Below are positions 9,079 through 18,090 of a stretch of 64,000 nucleotides of DNA, piece after piece. Below the pieces are notes generated by a model. The model searched no databases and was not told the origin of the DNA. It worked only from the letters and a program-made list of their open reading frames with translations. Position numbers and translations under genes: made by a program. Numbering within the stretch: position 1 is the stretch's first letter; each line of letters begins with the position of its first letter. The DNA comes from JACPLA01 sp964602055 (GTDB taxonomy: Bacteria > Bacteroidota > Ignavibacteria > UBA10030). The stretch lies in assembly GCA_964602055.1 (NCBI GenBank), contig CAZRPU010000004.1, positions 25,031 to 89,030 on the forward strand, written 5' to 3'.

Positions 9079-9903
9079 ATGTTCAGAATCCCGCATCTTC
9101 GGGCGATTGTGTGTTTTCTTGGTTTTCTGACCGCAACGTATTCGGCGCCTGCACAGCAGGAGCAGCAGGTCAATTTGGGGGCTTTTTACCCCGGTGAATG
9201 GCTTCGATACAAAGTGAAATGGCTGTTTTTCCGGCTGGGTACGATTACCGTCGTTACAGACACGATACCGGATAACCCGGCCCGGTTCAAAGTCACGCTC
9301 ACCTTGGATTCGAATCCTGACATCTTTTTTATCAGCATACACAGCCATTATGAAGGGATCGTCGGGCTTCAGCCTGTTCGCTGCGAGTCCTTCGTTGGCC
9401 GCGAGCGGCAAGGGGACGACACGCTGTTGACAACATACACGTTCATCGATTCACTGCGAAGAGTTGTCATGGAACAGAGATTACTGCCGGCCGATACCCT
9501 GATCAAGAGCGTTACGCGAGACACGGTGGACCGGTTCTTTGACGGAGCATCGCTCTTCTTCTTTGCACGCACCCTTGCCCATATCAACGGGCACTATCGT
9601 GCCCCCACACTTGTCGATATGGAGATGTTCTCGACGGATATTACCTTTACCGGTACATCGGAAGGAGTGGAGATAGGAGCCGTGAACGAAGAGATTGATA
9701 CGCGCGAGCTTTTTGGGAAAGCGAATTTCGAGGGAAAGACCTTCGGCGGGTTCTCCGGACTCTTTCGCGGCTGGTTCAGCAACGATTATGCCTCGATTCC
9801 CATCAAGGCTGAAATGAGCATCTCTCTCGGAACGGTGACCGTTGAACTCGAACAATGGTCCCGGCCATACTGGAGTCCGCCCCGCGTCCTGAGGAACAAA
9901 TGA
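9079..9903 (+). CDS. DUF3108 domain exported protein
   Basis: 274 residues with a signal peptide (cleavage near SAPAQ, residue 27). The body fits the DUF3108 family: GEWLRYKVKWLFFRLGTITV near the N-terminus, then alternating beta strands ending in an ELEQW motif. Members are beta-rich periplasmic proteins; their function is unknown to me. I use ATG 9079 because the upstream in-frame extension is not a signal sequence. Its stop overlaps the start of the next gene (ATGA at 9900-9903), so it heads a tightly packed unit with the SDR, CPBP and PAP2 genes. Confidence 0.8.
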   Translation: MFRIPHLRAIVCFLGFLTATYSAPAQQEQQVNLGAFYPGEWLRYKVKWLFFRLGTITVVTDTIPDNPARFKVTLTLDSNPDIFFISIHSHYEGIVGLQPVRCESFVGRERQGDDTLLTTYTFIDSLRRVVMEQRLLPADTLIKSVTRDTVDRFFDGASLFFFARTLAHINGHYRAPTLVDMEMFSTDITFTGTSEGVEIGAVNEEIDTRELFGKANFEGKTFGGFSGLFRGWFSNDYASIPIKAEMSISLGTVTVELEQWSRPYWSPPRVLRNK

Positions 9904-10913
9904 CACAACCGACGACGATCTTCGTTACCGGCTCGACAGGTTTCATTGGCACAAAGCTTGTCAACGCCCTTGTGAATAAGGGACACACTGTTCATGCTCT
10001 GTCGCGCGCCGCCAGCAACCGCGGGGGCCTCGCGCACGAACGGATCCGCTTTGTCCAGGGCGACCTGCTTGACGGCGATTCGCTTCGCAAAGGGATGGAA
10101 GGCTGTACGCAAGTGTATCATCTCGCTGCCTACGCGAAAAACTGGTCACGAGACCGTTCCGTGTTCTTCACCCAGAATGTCGGCGGCATGAAGAATGTTT
10201 TCGATGCAGCCCGTTCCGTCGGCGTCAAGCGCATCGTTTTCACATCGACCATCGTGACTTTCGGGCCAAGGCCTCCTGGGGTGGTGGGAGATGAATCAAT
10301 GCCGCGTACCACGTCCCGCTATTTTACGGAATATGAAGAGAGCAAGTCCGTCGCAGAGCAGGAGGCGCTCCTCTCTGCAAAGGAAGGGAATCCCGTGGTC
10401 ATCGTCAATCCCACCAGGGTGTACGGCCCCGGCAAGCTTACAGAGGGAAATTCGGTTTCGCTCATGATCGATCTGTACGACCGCGGAAAGGTCCCCGTAT
10501 TGCTCAATGGCGGAGTCAATGTGGGGAATTATGTTCTCGTGGACGACCTTGTGCGCGGCCACATTCTTGCGATGGAACGGGGAAAGGTCGGTGAACGCTA
10601 CATTCTCGGCGGGGAGAATTCCTCCCTCAAGCACATCTTCGAGCTTGTGGATGAGGTCAGCGGCAAGAAACATTTTCAGTTCAACCTGCCGCCGCGCCTT
10701 GCAATGCTGTATGGATCGATCGAGCAGAAAAAAGCGGAATGGCTTCGGCTGTATCCGCAGATAACTCCCGGTTGGGTTGAGACGTTTCTTCAGGATTGGG
10801 CCTATACTTGCGCCAAAGCAGAACGCGAGCTTGGCTATACGATCACGCCCTTACGCGAAGGGATTCGGATGACCTACGAGTGGTTGATGAGTCTGCGAAA
10901 GAAGAGAGGATGA
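9900..10913 (+). CDS. Extended short-chain dehydrogenase / NAD-dependent epimerase family protein
   Basis: 337 residues. The N-terminal Rossmann motif is TGSTGFIG (about residues 10-17), the active-site Tyr-x3-Lys is YEESK, and NPTRVYGPG follows as in the extended SDR family. Such enzymes act on nucleotide sugars, sterols, dihydroflavonols or ceramide intermediates. The start overlaps the DUF3108 stop and the end overlaps the CPBP start by four bases each, so translation is probably coupled. The neighbouring Aur1-like PAP2 protein hints at a lipid substrate, but this is inference from context only. The family is sure, the substrate is not. Confidence 0.85.
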   Translation: MTQPTTIFVTGSTGFIGTKLVNALVNKGHTVHALSRAASNRGGLAHERIRFVQGDLLDGDSLRKGMEGCTQVYHLAAYAKNWSRDRSVFFTQNVGGMKNVFDAARSVGVKRIVFTSTIVTFGPRPPGVVGDESMPRTTSRYFTEYEESKSVAEQEALLSAKEGNPVVIVNPTRVYGPGKLTEGNSVSLMIDLYDRGKVPVLLNGGVNVGNYVLVDDLVRGHILAMERGKVGERYILGGENSSLKHIFELVDEVSGKKHFQFNLPPRLAMLYGSIEQKKAEWLRLYPQITPGWVETFLQDWAYTCAKAERELGYTITPLREGIRMTYEWLMSLRKKRG

Positions 10914-11635
10914 ACAGGTTCGATTCCTCGATATCGCTCGCCGGCCTTTTCAGCGGAGAAAAGCAAAAGCCCACGCTTATTCTGCTGCTCACGCCCCTTC
11001 TCCTCACCATTTTCAAGTATTTTGGTTCGAAGGAATTCTACCTCGGGAGTCTTCAGTCTGTCATTCAATCCGGAAATCCCGACCTGGCCTCGGCCCTGTA
11101 CGTCTTTGCGTCGTCCTTCGTTCTTTTTGGCCTTGTCCCCATATTCATCATACGCTTTTTCTTTCACGAGTCGCTGGCCGACTACGGGATTCAGTTGGGT
11201 GATTGGCGCTTTGGCGCAAAAGCAATATTCGTGCTGGGAGTGGTTTTTGCTGTTTCGGCGTTTCCCTCTTCCCGAATGCCCGCTTTTCTTGAGGAATATC
11301 CTGTCTTTCGCGGAGCTGGAGTATCGGGACAGACATTCCTCATGCATGCGCTCTCCTATGCGCTGTTTTATATCGGCTGGGAAATCTATTTCCGCGGGTT
11401 CATGCAATTCGGACTGCGCAAATCGCTCGGCGACTGGAACGCCATTTTGGTCCAGGTTCTTGCGTCTTGCCTGGTTCATATTGGAAAGCCGGCTGAAGAG
11501 ACCTTCAGTTCCATTCTAGGAGGCCTTGTTTGGGGGATTCTGGCGTTCCGTACGCGTTCCCTTCTGTACGGGATCGTAACGCATTGGATCCTGGGTGTCT
11601 CGCTCGACATTTTTATCGTGTATTTTCCATCATAA
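10910..11635 (+). CDS. CPBP-family (CAAX protease / Abi-like) intramembrane protein
   Basis: 241 residues with about seven hydrophobic segments. The family motif appears as WEIYFRGF (about residues 156-163) in place of the classical EExxxR, keeping the second Glu and the Arg. A His in CLVHIGKP and another in THWILGVSLD follow, matching motifs 2 and 3 loosely. Family members are intramembrane proteases or maturation and immunity factors. Loss of the first Glu is common in one bacterial branch, and activity cannot be decided here. It is coupled to the SDR upstream (ATGA overlap) and 14 bases from the PAP2 gene. Confidence 0.8.
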   Translation: MNRFDSSISLAGLFSGEKQKPTLILLLTPLLLTIFKYFGSKEFYLGSLQSVIQSGNPDLASALYVFASSFVLFGLVPIFIIRFFFHESLADYGIQLGDWRFGAKAIFVLGVVFAVSAFPSSRMPAFLEEYPVFRGAGVSGQTFLMHALSYALFYIGWEIYFRGFMQFGLRKSLGDWNAILVQVLASCLVHIGKPAEETFSSILGGLVWGILAFRTRSLLYGIVTHWILGVSLDIFIVYFPS

Positions 11636-11649
11636 TTTTCCAGAGGCCC

Positions 11650-12594
11650 ATGTTTCTCGGCAGACGGCTTATTTTCGGCAAACTTGAACTTCAATTGACC
11701 GATGCGCTCATCCTCGTCGCGCTCGCGAGCATTTGCGTCCTGGCGGGCTTGTTCCAGGTCGAAGGATGGGCAACGTTGATTATCAAAAACTTCGGCGTGG
11801 CACTTCTCCTTTTGGGCGCAGCGCTCGCAACTCCCCGCATCCAACATCGCTTCTTCCGCTTCCTGGTGCGCGTCGCCGCCATCACTCTGTCGTATGCCTA
11901 CCTGTTCGGGGCAGTTGACAAGCTTCAACTCATTTTCCATAACGAGTGGCTCGATTATTATGTCCTCGATTTCGAGCAATGGCTTTTCGGCGTTCAGCCT
12001 ACTCTCTGGATTGAAAAATTTACCACTCCCTGGCTTACGGAATGGATGATGTTTTCGTACGTCGTGTACGTTCCGCTCTACCCATTATTGTGCGGCGTCA
12101 TCTATTTTACACGGGGCGAGCTTCCCATGGAAGAATACTTCTTCACGCTCGGCCTTACGAACATCCTGTGCGACATTGGCTTCATCCTCTTTCCCGTTGC
12201 AAGTCCGATGTATTACATCAAGGAGTTGTACACGGTTCCACTGGACGGATACCTTTTCACGTACCTCGGCGAACTCATGCGTTCCTATCTGCATTTTGCC
12301 GGCGGATCAATTCCCAGCCCCCATGCGGCGGCGGCAACCATCATGTGGGTAATGGCCTATCGCTATCACAGACCTTCGTTCTGGCTTATGACGCCGGTGG
12401 TCCTTTCCCTCTACGTGTCGACATTTTATGGACGCTATCACTACCTGACCGATGCCGTGGTGGGCGTGCTCGTGGCAGTTCTGGCGCTGGCGCTGGCGCC
12501 GGTCCTCATGCGCGCGTGGGATCGCCTGATCGAACGGGGAACCCTGAGAATGATGTTCGTCAAAACGCGGGTCGAAGAACCGGCACGCGAGTGA
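11650..12594 (+). CDS. PAP2_3 / Aur1-like membrane lipid phosphatase or phosphotransferase
   Basis: 314 residues and six or more membrane segments. The PAP2 active-site pieces are PSPHAAAA (about residues 222-229) and YGRYHYLTDAVVG (about 260-272), which supply the His, His and Asp triad. The YHYLTD form and overall layout resemble inositol-phosphorylceramide synthase (Aur1) and the PAP2_3 group rather than the shorter soluble PAP2 enzymes. It may therefore move a phosphate-linked head group between lipids or hydrolyse a lipid phosphate at the outer face of the inner membrane. It sits in a gene run with an SDR and a CPBP protein. The exact lipid is unknown. Confidence 0.78.
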   Translation: MFLGRRLIFGKLELQLTDALILVALASICVLAGLFQVEGWATLIIKNFGVALLLLGAALATPRIQHRFFRFLVRVAAITLSYAYLFGAVDKLQLIFHNEWLDYYVLDFEQWLFGVQPTLWIEKFTTPWLTEWMMFSYVVYVPLYPLLCGVIYFTRGELPMEEYFFTLGLTNILCDIGFILFPVASPMYYIKELYTVPLDGYLFTYLGELMRSYLHFAGGSIPSPHAAAATIMWVMAYRYHRPSFWLMTPVVLSLYVSTFYGRYHYLTDAVVGVLVAVLALALAPVLMRAWDRLIERGTLRMMFVKTRVEEPARE

Positions 12595-12683
12595 TCTCTT
12601 TCCTTGCTTTTCCTGGCCAAAACAGCTATCATGGCGACGATAACGCAGCGCGTTTCTGACCCGTCTCATTTCTTCCCGTCTCT

Positions 12684-13274
12684 ATGACTGTCCTCGATCG
12701 GTTTCTTCTCTTGCTCTCCTCGCCGGACGATGCGACGTTTGACTTGTACGATTCCCCGCACATCGGGCAGGCAACACTCATCGTGACGGGCTATGCCTTT
12801 CTTGCATCCTTCAATTCTTTCCTTTCTGCAAGCATCAAAGCCGATAGTTTCGCATTTAGCGTTATTGCCTTTCTGGGCGCCTTTTTGACGACTTATCTGA
12901 CCTGGGTCTTCCTTACGATTCTTTTTCATGTTGCCGCAGAACTGTGGGGGAGCCTGGGGGAAATCATGAATGCCGCTGCCTTTGTCGGCATGGCCGCCGC
13001 TCCGCTTGTGCTCACTTCGGTCGGCTCGATTCTGCTGACCATTTTCGGCCCAGCCTTCATCGAGGACGACACGGAGCTCCTTCTTCCCAAGATTCATTTG
13101 GGGCTTTCCTTGTTGGGAATGTCCTGGGGATGGCCCGGCATTCTCTGCTATTTCGGGCTCAAAAACGCCGTCCGTCTTCATCCGGCGAAAGCAGCGACCA
13201 TCACGTTGCTGGTCTTCCTGGCCGGGGCTGCCTTCGAGATTTATTCTTCCAACGCATTTCTGGAGCCTTGGTAA
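12684..13274 (+). CDS. YIP1-family membrane protein
   Basis: 196 residues, about five membrane segments. It begins with a short soluble stretch (SSPDDATFDLYDSP) typical of bacterial YIP1 domain proteins, followed by hydrophobic segments at about 30-50, 55-80, 90-118, 125-148 and 165-185. Bacterial members have no agreed function; they are placed in the inner membrane. The next gene begins four bases after its stop. No ribosome binding site is seen ahead of ATG 12684. Confidence 0.7.
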   Translation: MTVLDRFLLLLSSPDDATFDLYDSPHIGQATLIVTGYAFLASFNSFLSASIKADSFAFSVIAFLGAFLTTYLTWVFLTILFHVAAELWGSLGEIMNAAAFVGMAAAPLVLTSVGSILLTIFGPAFIEDDTELLLPKIHLGLSLLGMSWGWPGILCYFGLKNAVRLHPAKAATITLLVFLAGAAFEIYSSNAFLEPW

Positions 13275-13278
13275 TTCT

Positions 13279-14946
13279 ATGCATCGCATCATTTTCCTCG
13301 CCCTCTTGGTGTTATGGTCTTGTCAACCATCGTCCGAGCCCTTTGACATTCTCCTGATCAACGGCACAATTGTCGACGGTACCGGAAATCCCTGGTACCG
13401 GGGCGACGTCGGAATCAGGGGTGACCGCATTGCGGCGGTCGGATCGCTCAAAGGCACTCCCGCAAAGCGCGTTCTCGACGTTCAGGGGAAGGTCATTGCT
13501 CCCGGTTTTATCGACATGCTGGGCCAATCGGAGTTCCGTCTCCTCGTCGACGGGCGAGCCATGAGCAAGATTTCACAGGGAATTACGACGGAGGTGACCG
13601 GCGAAGGGGGCTCAGCCGCGCCGATGAACTCCCGCACAATCGAGGGAATGAAGGCTTGGAGTGACCGCTACAACATCCGCATCGATTGGACCGATCTTGA
13701 CGGATATTTCCGACGGGTGGAACAATCACGCACGGCAATCAACATCGCAACGTTCGTCGGTGCAACGCAGGTGAGGGAATATGTGATTGGCCTCGATGAC
13801 CGGGCACCCACCCCCGAAGAACTTGAACAGATGAAACAGCTCGTCCGAACTGCCATGCAGCAGGGAGCGCTCGGCGTCAGCACGTCGCTTATCTACGCAC
13901 CCGCCACATTTGCCAAAACACAGGAACTCATCGAACTTGCTTCAGTCGCCGCGGAATTCGGCGGTCTTTACATTTCGCATATCCGCGACGAAGGGAACAA
14001 AGAGCTTGAAGCACTGTACGAAGCTGCGGATATTGCCCGCGCAAACAACATGCCGGTAGAAATCTGGCATCTTAAGTCGGCCGGCAAACAGAATTGGGGA
14101 AAAATGGCCTCCGTCGTCAACCTCATTAACCGGCACCGCGAGCAGGGAATCGACATGACGGCCGATGTGTATCCCTATCCTGCCAGCGCGACGAGTCTGA
14201 GCTCCCGTATTCCATCATGGGCTCACGACGGGGGGGACGCAAAACTCCTGGAGCGGCTTGCCGACGCCGCGACACGGAAAAAAATCAAAGATGAAATCCT
14301 CGGAATGGCTCCCGGAGCGGATAATGCATTTGCCGCGACGGGCCCCGAGGGTATCCTTATTGCATCAACATATGATGCGAAATTGAAACAGTACGAGGGA
14401 AAGCGGTTGAGCGAAGTTGCAAAAGAGTGGCGCAAGCATCCCGTGGATGCCATGATAGATCTTCTTCTTGCAGATTCCGCCCGAACAGGATGCATTTTCT
14501 TCTCGATGCATGAGGAAGATGTCAGGATGGCCATTGCCCAGCCTTGGTCGAGCTTCTGTACCGATGGCGGACAATACGCAACAGACGGGCCCCTCAGCAC
14601 CGGTAAGCCTCATCCGCGGGCGTACGGAACGTTTCCCCGTATTCTTGCCCGCTATGTTCGGGAAGCGAAGCTTCTCTCTCTCGAGGAAGCAATACGCAAG
14701 ATGACTTCCCTCCCGGCACAGCGAGTCGGACTCCGAGAACGGGGCATTCTCCAACCCGGTTTTTTTGCCGACGTTGTTGTTTTTGATCCCGCTACCGTGA
14801 TCGACAAAGCGACCTTCGAACATCCGCATCAATACTCAGAAGGAGTTGCCCTTGTGCTCGTGAATGGAGCCGCTGTGTGGGAAAACGGGGCATTTGCAGG
14901 GAATTATCCGGGCCGGGCGTTACGCGGTCCCGGCTATCGCCGCTGA
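13279..14946 (+). CDS. D-aminoacylase-like amidohydrolase lipoprotein with altered metal site
   Basis: 555 residues. The N-terminus MHRIIFLALLVLWSC is a lipoprotein-type signal with Cys15 as the likely lipidated residue. The fold is that of N-acyl-D-amino-acid deacylases: NGTIVDGTGNPWYRGDVGI, then APGFID, then TIM-barrel segments YISHIRDEG and EIWHLKSAG (the two later His ligands) and CTDGG (the catalytic Asp region). The first ligand pair HxH that normally follows GFID is absent (MLGQSEF), and the bridging Cys of D-aminoacylase is not found (TGEGGS). I recall a branch with GFIDMLGQSE in Bacteroidota and Acidobacteriota, so this is probably a subfamily with changed chemistry rather than a damaged gene. 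Confidence 0.85.
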   Translation: MHRIIFLALLVLWSCQPSSEPFDILLINGTIVDGTGNPWYRGDVGIRGDRIAAVGSLKGTPAKRVLDVQGKVIAPGFIDMLGQSEFRLLVDGRAMSKISQGITTEVTGEGGSAAPMNSRTIEGMKAWSDRYNIRIDWTDLDGYFRRVEQSRTAINIATFVGATQVREYVIGLDDRAPTPEELEQMKQLVRTAMQQGALGVSTSLIYAPATFAKTQELIELASVAAEFGGLYISHIRDEGNKELEALYEAADIARANNMPVEIWHLKSAGKQNWGKMASVVNLINRHREQGIDMTADVYPYPASATSLSSRIPSWAHDGGDAKLLERLADAATRKKIKDEILGMAPGADNAFAATGPEGILIASTYDAKLKQYEGKRLSEVAKEWRKHPVDAMIDLLLADSARTGCIFFSMHEEDVRMAIAQPWSSFCTDGGQYATDGPLSTGKPHPRAYGTFPRILARYVREAKLLSLEEAIRKMTSLPAQRVGLRERGILQPGFFADVVVFDPATVIDKATFEHPHQYSEGVALVLVNGAAVWENGAFAGNYPGRALRGPGYRR

Positions 14947-15042
14947 ACCGCAAGGATTTTTTCCGAATTTCCTGTTTACCTTTTTTGCCTTTCGACGATT
15001 AACCGAAAACCGAATCATTCCCGACAAAGGAAAGGACTTCCC

Positions 15043-16551
15043 ATGAAGCTCTCTTTTCGTACGCTGGTGCCTTTGTTCCTCGCCGTTTTCACCCTCAACG
15101 CCCAAACAGCCGGAGATCGAACCTCCGTTGACCTCACCGTCTACAACATGAATCTCGCACTGATCAGGGAAATTCGCCCCATTACGGTTACCAAGGGAAT
15201 CAATACGATTATTCTCCCCGATATCCCGGCTACCATCGACGGAACATCGCTGCACTTTTCCAGTCTCACCGACCCCAAGTCTCTTCGCGTGCTCGAGCAG
15301 AATTTTCAATACGACCTTGTCCACCATGCGAAGCTCCTTGAAAAATATATCGGGAAGCAGGTCGAGTTCGTCCGCTACGATCAGGCAGCGGAAAAGGAAT
15401 TCAGCGTTTTCGGAAAGCTCCTTGCCACGGGCTGGCAGCCTCAGTTTTCCTATAACCCGTACGGGCAACGAATTCCGGGGCAATCCTACTCCTATTCCGG
15501 TCAAATGATTGCGGAAATCAACGGGAAGGTCGAGATTGGACCAACAGGCCGCCTGGTTCTCCCAAGTTTGTCGGATGGACTCATTCTCAAGCCGCAGCTC
15601 CAATGGATGCTCTCAAGCTCGCGGAGCGGATCGCACAACGCGGAAATCAGCTATCTGGCGACACAGCTTTCCTGGAACTGCGATTATGTCGTCCTTCTGA
15701 ATCAGAATGATACCAGGCTTGAGCTGACGGGATGGGTGACGCTGACGAACAATTCAGGAACGTCGTTCAGGAATGCAGGCTTGAAGCTCGTGGCGGGGGA
15801 TCTCAATGTCGTCAAGTCTGAAGCAGATGCGGTTGGATATGCGCGCAAATCCATGGCAGCGGTGTCGGATGAAGCAGCCCAGTTTCAACAGAAAGAGCTG
15901 TTCGAGTACAAGATCTATTCCCTCCAGCGCCGAACCGATCTCGCGAACAATGAAACAAAGCAAATCGAACTTGTTTCCGGAAAAGACGTACCTGCGCGGA
16001 AAATCTTCCTGTATGACGGCCTTGCAGATTACTGGCGCTCATGGCACAACAATGCCGGCTACAGAGAGCAGGGAAGCTTTGGACAGCAGTCCAATGCCAA
16101 AGTTGGCGTTTTTGTCACGATGAAGAACTCAGAGGCGGATGGCCTGGGAATCCCGCTCCCTCGGGGAAAAATCAGGGTCTATAAGCGTGACACGGAAGGC
16201 AAGGAACAGTTCATCGGTGAGGACCAGATCGATCATACACCGAAGGATGAAGAAGTCCGCCTCTACCTTGGGAACGCCTTCGACCTTGTTGGTTCAAGAG
16301 TCCAGAAGAATTTCCGCGTTATCGTCTCTGGTCATTCGGTCGAAGAAACCATCGAAATCAAAGTCAAGAATCACAAGGATGAACCGGTCGAAGTCATGGT
16401 CTACGAGCACCCCTGGAGATGGAATGAGTGGGATGTGACCAGAGCCAATGCAGAATGGGAGAAGATCGATCAATCAACATTGCGATTCCCGCTGAAGATT
16501 GCAAAGAATGCGGAGAAGACGGTTACGTATACCGTCCGGTACACGTGGTAA
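15043..16551 (+). CDS. DUF4139 domain exported protein
   Basis: 502 residues with a signal peptide (MKLSFRTLVPLFLAVFTLNAQ) and a good AAGGA ribosome binding site. It begins with an N-terminal beta segment (VDLTVYNMNLALIREIRPI) typical of DUF4139 proteins. The DUF4139 body follows, including YLATQLSWNCDYVVLLN, GWVTLTNNSGTSF and a late PRGKIRVYK segment. It ends with KTVTYTVRYTW. These proteins are predicted periplasmic beta-sandwich proteins; biochemical function is unknown. It is the last + strand gene before the convergent argH, 34 bases away. A T6GCC element (14981-14989) upstream resembles other promoters in this window. Confidence 0.82.
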   Translation: MKLSFRTLVPLFLAVFTLNAQTAGDRTSVDLTVYNMNLALIREIRPITVTKGINTIILPDIPATIDGTSLHFSSLTDPKSLRVLEQNFQYDLVHHAKLLEKYIGKQVEFVRYDQAAEKEFSVFGKLLATGWQPQFSYNPYGQRIPGQSYSYSGQMIAEINGKVEIGPTGRLVLPSLSDGLILKPQLQWMLSSSRSGSHNAEISYLATQLSWNCDYVVLLNQNDTRLELTGWVTLTNNSGTSFRNAGLKLVAGDLNVVKSEADAVGYARKSMAAVSDEAAQFQQKELFEYKIYSLQRRTDLANNETKQIELVSGKDVPARKIFLYDGLADYWRSWHNNAGYREQGSFGQQSNAKVGVFVTMKNSEADGLGIPLPRGKIRVYKRDTEGKEQFIGEDQIDHTPKDEEVRLYLGNAFDLVGSRVQKNFRVIVSGHSVEETIEIKVKNHKDEPVEVMVYEHPWRWNEWDVTRANAEWEKIDQSTLRFPLKIAKNAEKTVTYTVRYTW

Positions 16552-16585
16552 AAGCCGTTCGGGGCGAGAAAGAGCGCAGGGGGGG

Positions 16586-17977
16586 TTACAGCTTTCTTCC
16601 CTTCAGCACCCTCGACCAATGGATAATTTGCTTCTTTACTTCATGGGGTGAGGTGCTGCCGGCAGATTTCTTCTGTTCCACGCTTTTGTGGGGCAGCAGA
16701 AAGTCGAAGATGTCCGCTTCGAAGGTCTTGGAAAAGGTGTGAAGGGTATCGAGGTCGAGATTGCCGAAATACATTCTGTGGTCGATGCAGTAGGAGACGA
16801 TCTTTCCGGTGATTTCGTGTGCCTCGCGGAACGGAAGGCCCTTTCTCACCAAATAATCTGCAATTTCTGTAGCTGTCGTGAAGTCGTTCCGAAGTTCTTC
16901 CTCCATATGGTCCCGCCGAAACTCGGTATGGACCAGCATATGGGTGGTAACAAAAACGCACTGACGCGTCGTATTCACCGCATCAAACATCGGATATTTG
17001 TCTTCCTGCATATCCCTGTTATATGCCAGAGGAAGTCCCTTCATCATCGTCAGAAGGTTCATCAGGTCTCCGTACACCCGTCCCGCTTTTCCCCTGACCA
17101 ATTCAGCCATGTCCGGGTTCTTCTTTTGAGGCATGATACTGCTCCCGGTCGAGTAGGCATCGCTGATCTGCACGTAAGCGAATTCTTTTGTTGACCACAG
17201 GACGAGCTCTTCTGCCAGACGGCTCAAATGCATGAGGATGACGCTGCACGCACTGACGAATTCGAGAAGATAATCCCGGTCGCTGACGGCATCGATACTG
17301 TTTTCGACGATACCGTCGAACCGAAGTTTCTTGGCAACTTTGTTCCGGTCGATCGGAAACGACGTACCGGCAAAGGCAGCGGCGCCAAGCGGAGATTTGT
17401 TCAGACGTTTCCTGCAGTCTTTGAGCCGCTCGAGGTCTCTTTCCAGCATCGAGACATACGCGAGGAGATGATGCGACAGCATGACCGGTTGTGCACGCTG
17501 GAGGTGCGTGTAGCCTGCCATGACGACCCCGAAGTAGCGCTCCGCCTTGTACAGGAACACTCGCTGAAGATGCGTCAGGAGCCTCGACAGCTCGCCGATC
17601 GCTCCCCGCAAGTACAGACGCTCATCGAGAGCGACCTGATCGTTCCGGCTCCTCGCGGTATGAAGCTTCCCGCCGAGAGGTCCGATTTTTTGAATAAGGC
17701 GTTGTTCGATTGCGAGATGGACATCTTCAAAATCACCCGTCAACTCGAACTTGCCCGATTCAATTTCTTTTTCGATGGATTTTAGCCCCGTCCTGATGCG
17801 CCGGGCTTCCGCCGCAGTGAGAATCCTGCCTGCCGACAGCATTTCCACGTGGGCAATGCTCCCCGCAATATCTTCTGCATAGAGCCTCTTGTCCAGATCG
17901 ATGGACGAAGAAAACTTCAGGGCGATTGCTGAGAGAGGCTCTTTGAATCGGCCGCTCCAGAGGGCTTTATGAGGCAT
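16586..17977 (-). CDS. argH: Argininosuccinate lyase
   Basis: 463 residues, the normal family length. It splits argininosuccinate to arginine and fumarate, the last step of arginine synthesis. The fumarase/aspartase signature GSSIMPQKKNPD is intact, as are the substrate-binding stretches SRNDQVALDERLY and AGYTHLQRAQP. It lies on the same strand as the argCJBFRG operon but 4.1 kb away, with an amidase gene and the ars cluster between, and has its own candidate promoter at 18020-18048. No ARG box is visible in front of it, so its control may differ from the rest of the pathway. Confidence 0.97.
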   Translation of the reverse strand: MPHKALWSGRFKEPLSAIALKFSSSIDLDKRLYAEDIAGSIAHVEMLSAGRILTAAEARRIRTGLKSIEKEIESGKFELTGDFEDVHLAIEQRLIQKIGPLGGKLHTARSRNDQVALDERLYLRGAIGELSRLLTHLQRVFLYKAERYFGVVMAGYTHLQRAQPVMLSHHLLAYVSMLERDLERLKDCRKRLNKSPLGAAAFAGTSFPIDRNKVAKKLRFDGIVENSIDAVSDRDYLLEFVSACSVILMHLSRLAEELVLWSTKEFAYVQISDAYSTGSSIMPQKKNPDMAELVRGKAGRVYGDLMNLLTMMKGLPLAYNRDMQEDKYPMFDAVNTTRQCVFVTTHMLVHTEFRRDHMEEELRNDFTTATEIADYLVRKGLPFREAHEITGKIVSYCIDHRMYFGNLDLDTLHTFSKTFEADIFDFLLPHKSVEQKKSAGSTSPHEVKKQIIHWSRVLKGRKL

Positions 17978-18019
17978 TCAGGCTATCCGTTTTCAGTGAA
18001 AGAGGTTCAAAGCCGCTTC

Positions 18020-18048
18020 AAGATAGGGAAAAATGGGAAGGGGGGCAA
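18020..18048 (-). promoter_or_regulatory. Promoter of argH
   Basis: Read on the minus strand: TTGCCC (18048-18043), 17 bases, TATCTT (18025-18020). The spacer ends with T5 then CCC, the same design as other promoters here. The predicted start is near 18013, about 36 bases before the argH ATG. Confidence 0.5.
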
Positions 18049-18090
18049 TGGCCAATTGCAGAGAGTCCATCGGCCGAGGCGCGTGGACGC

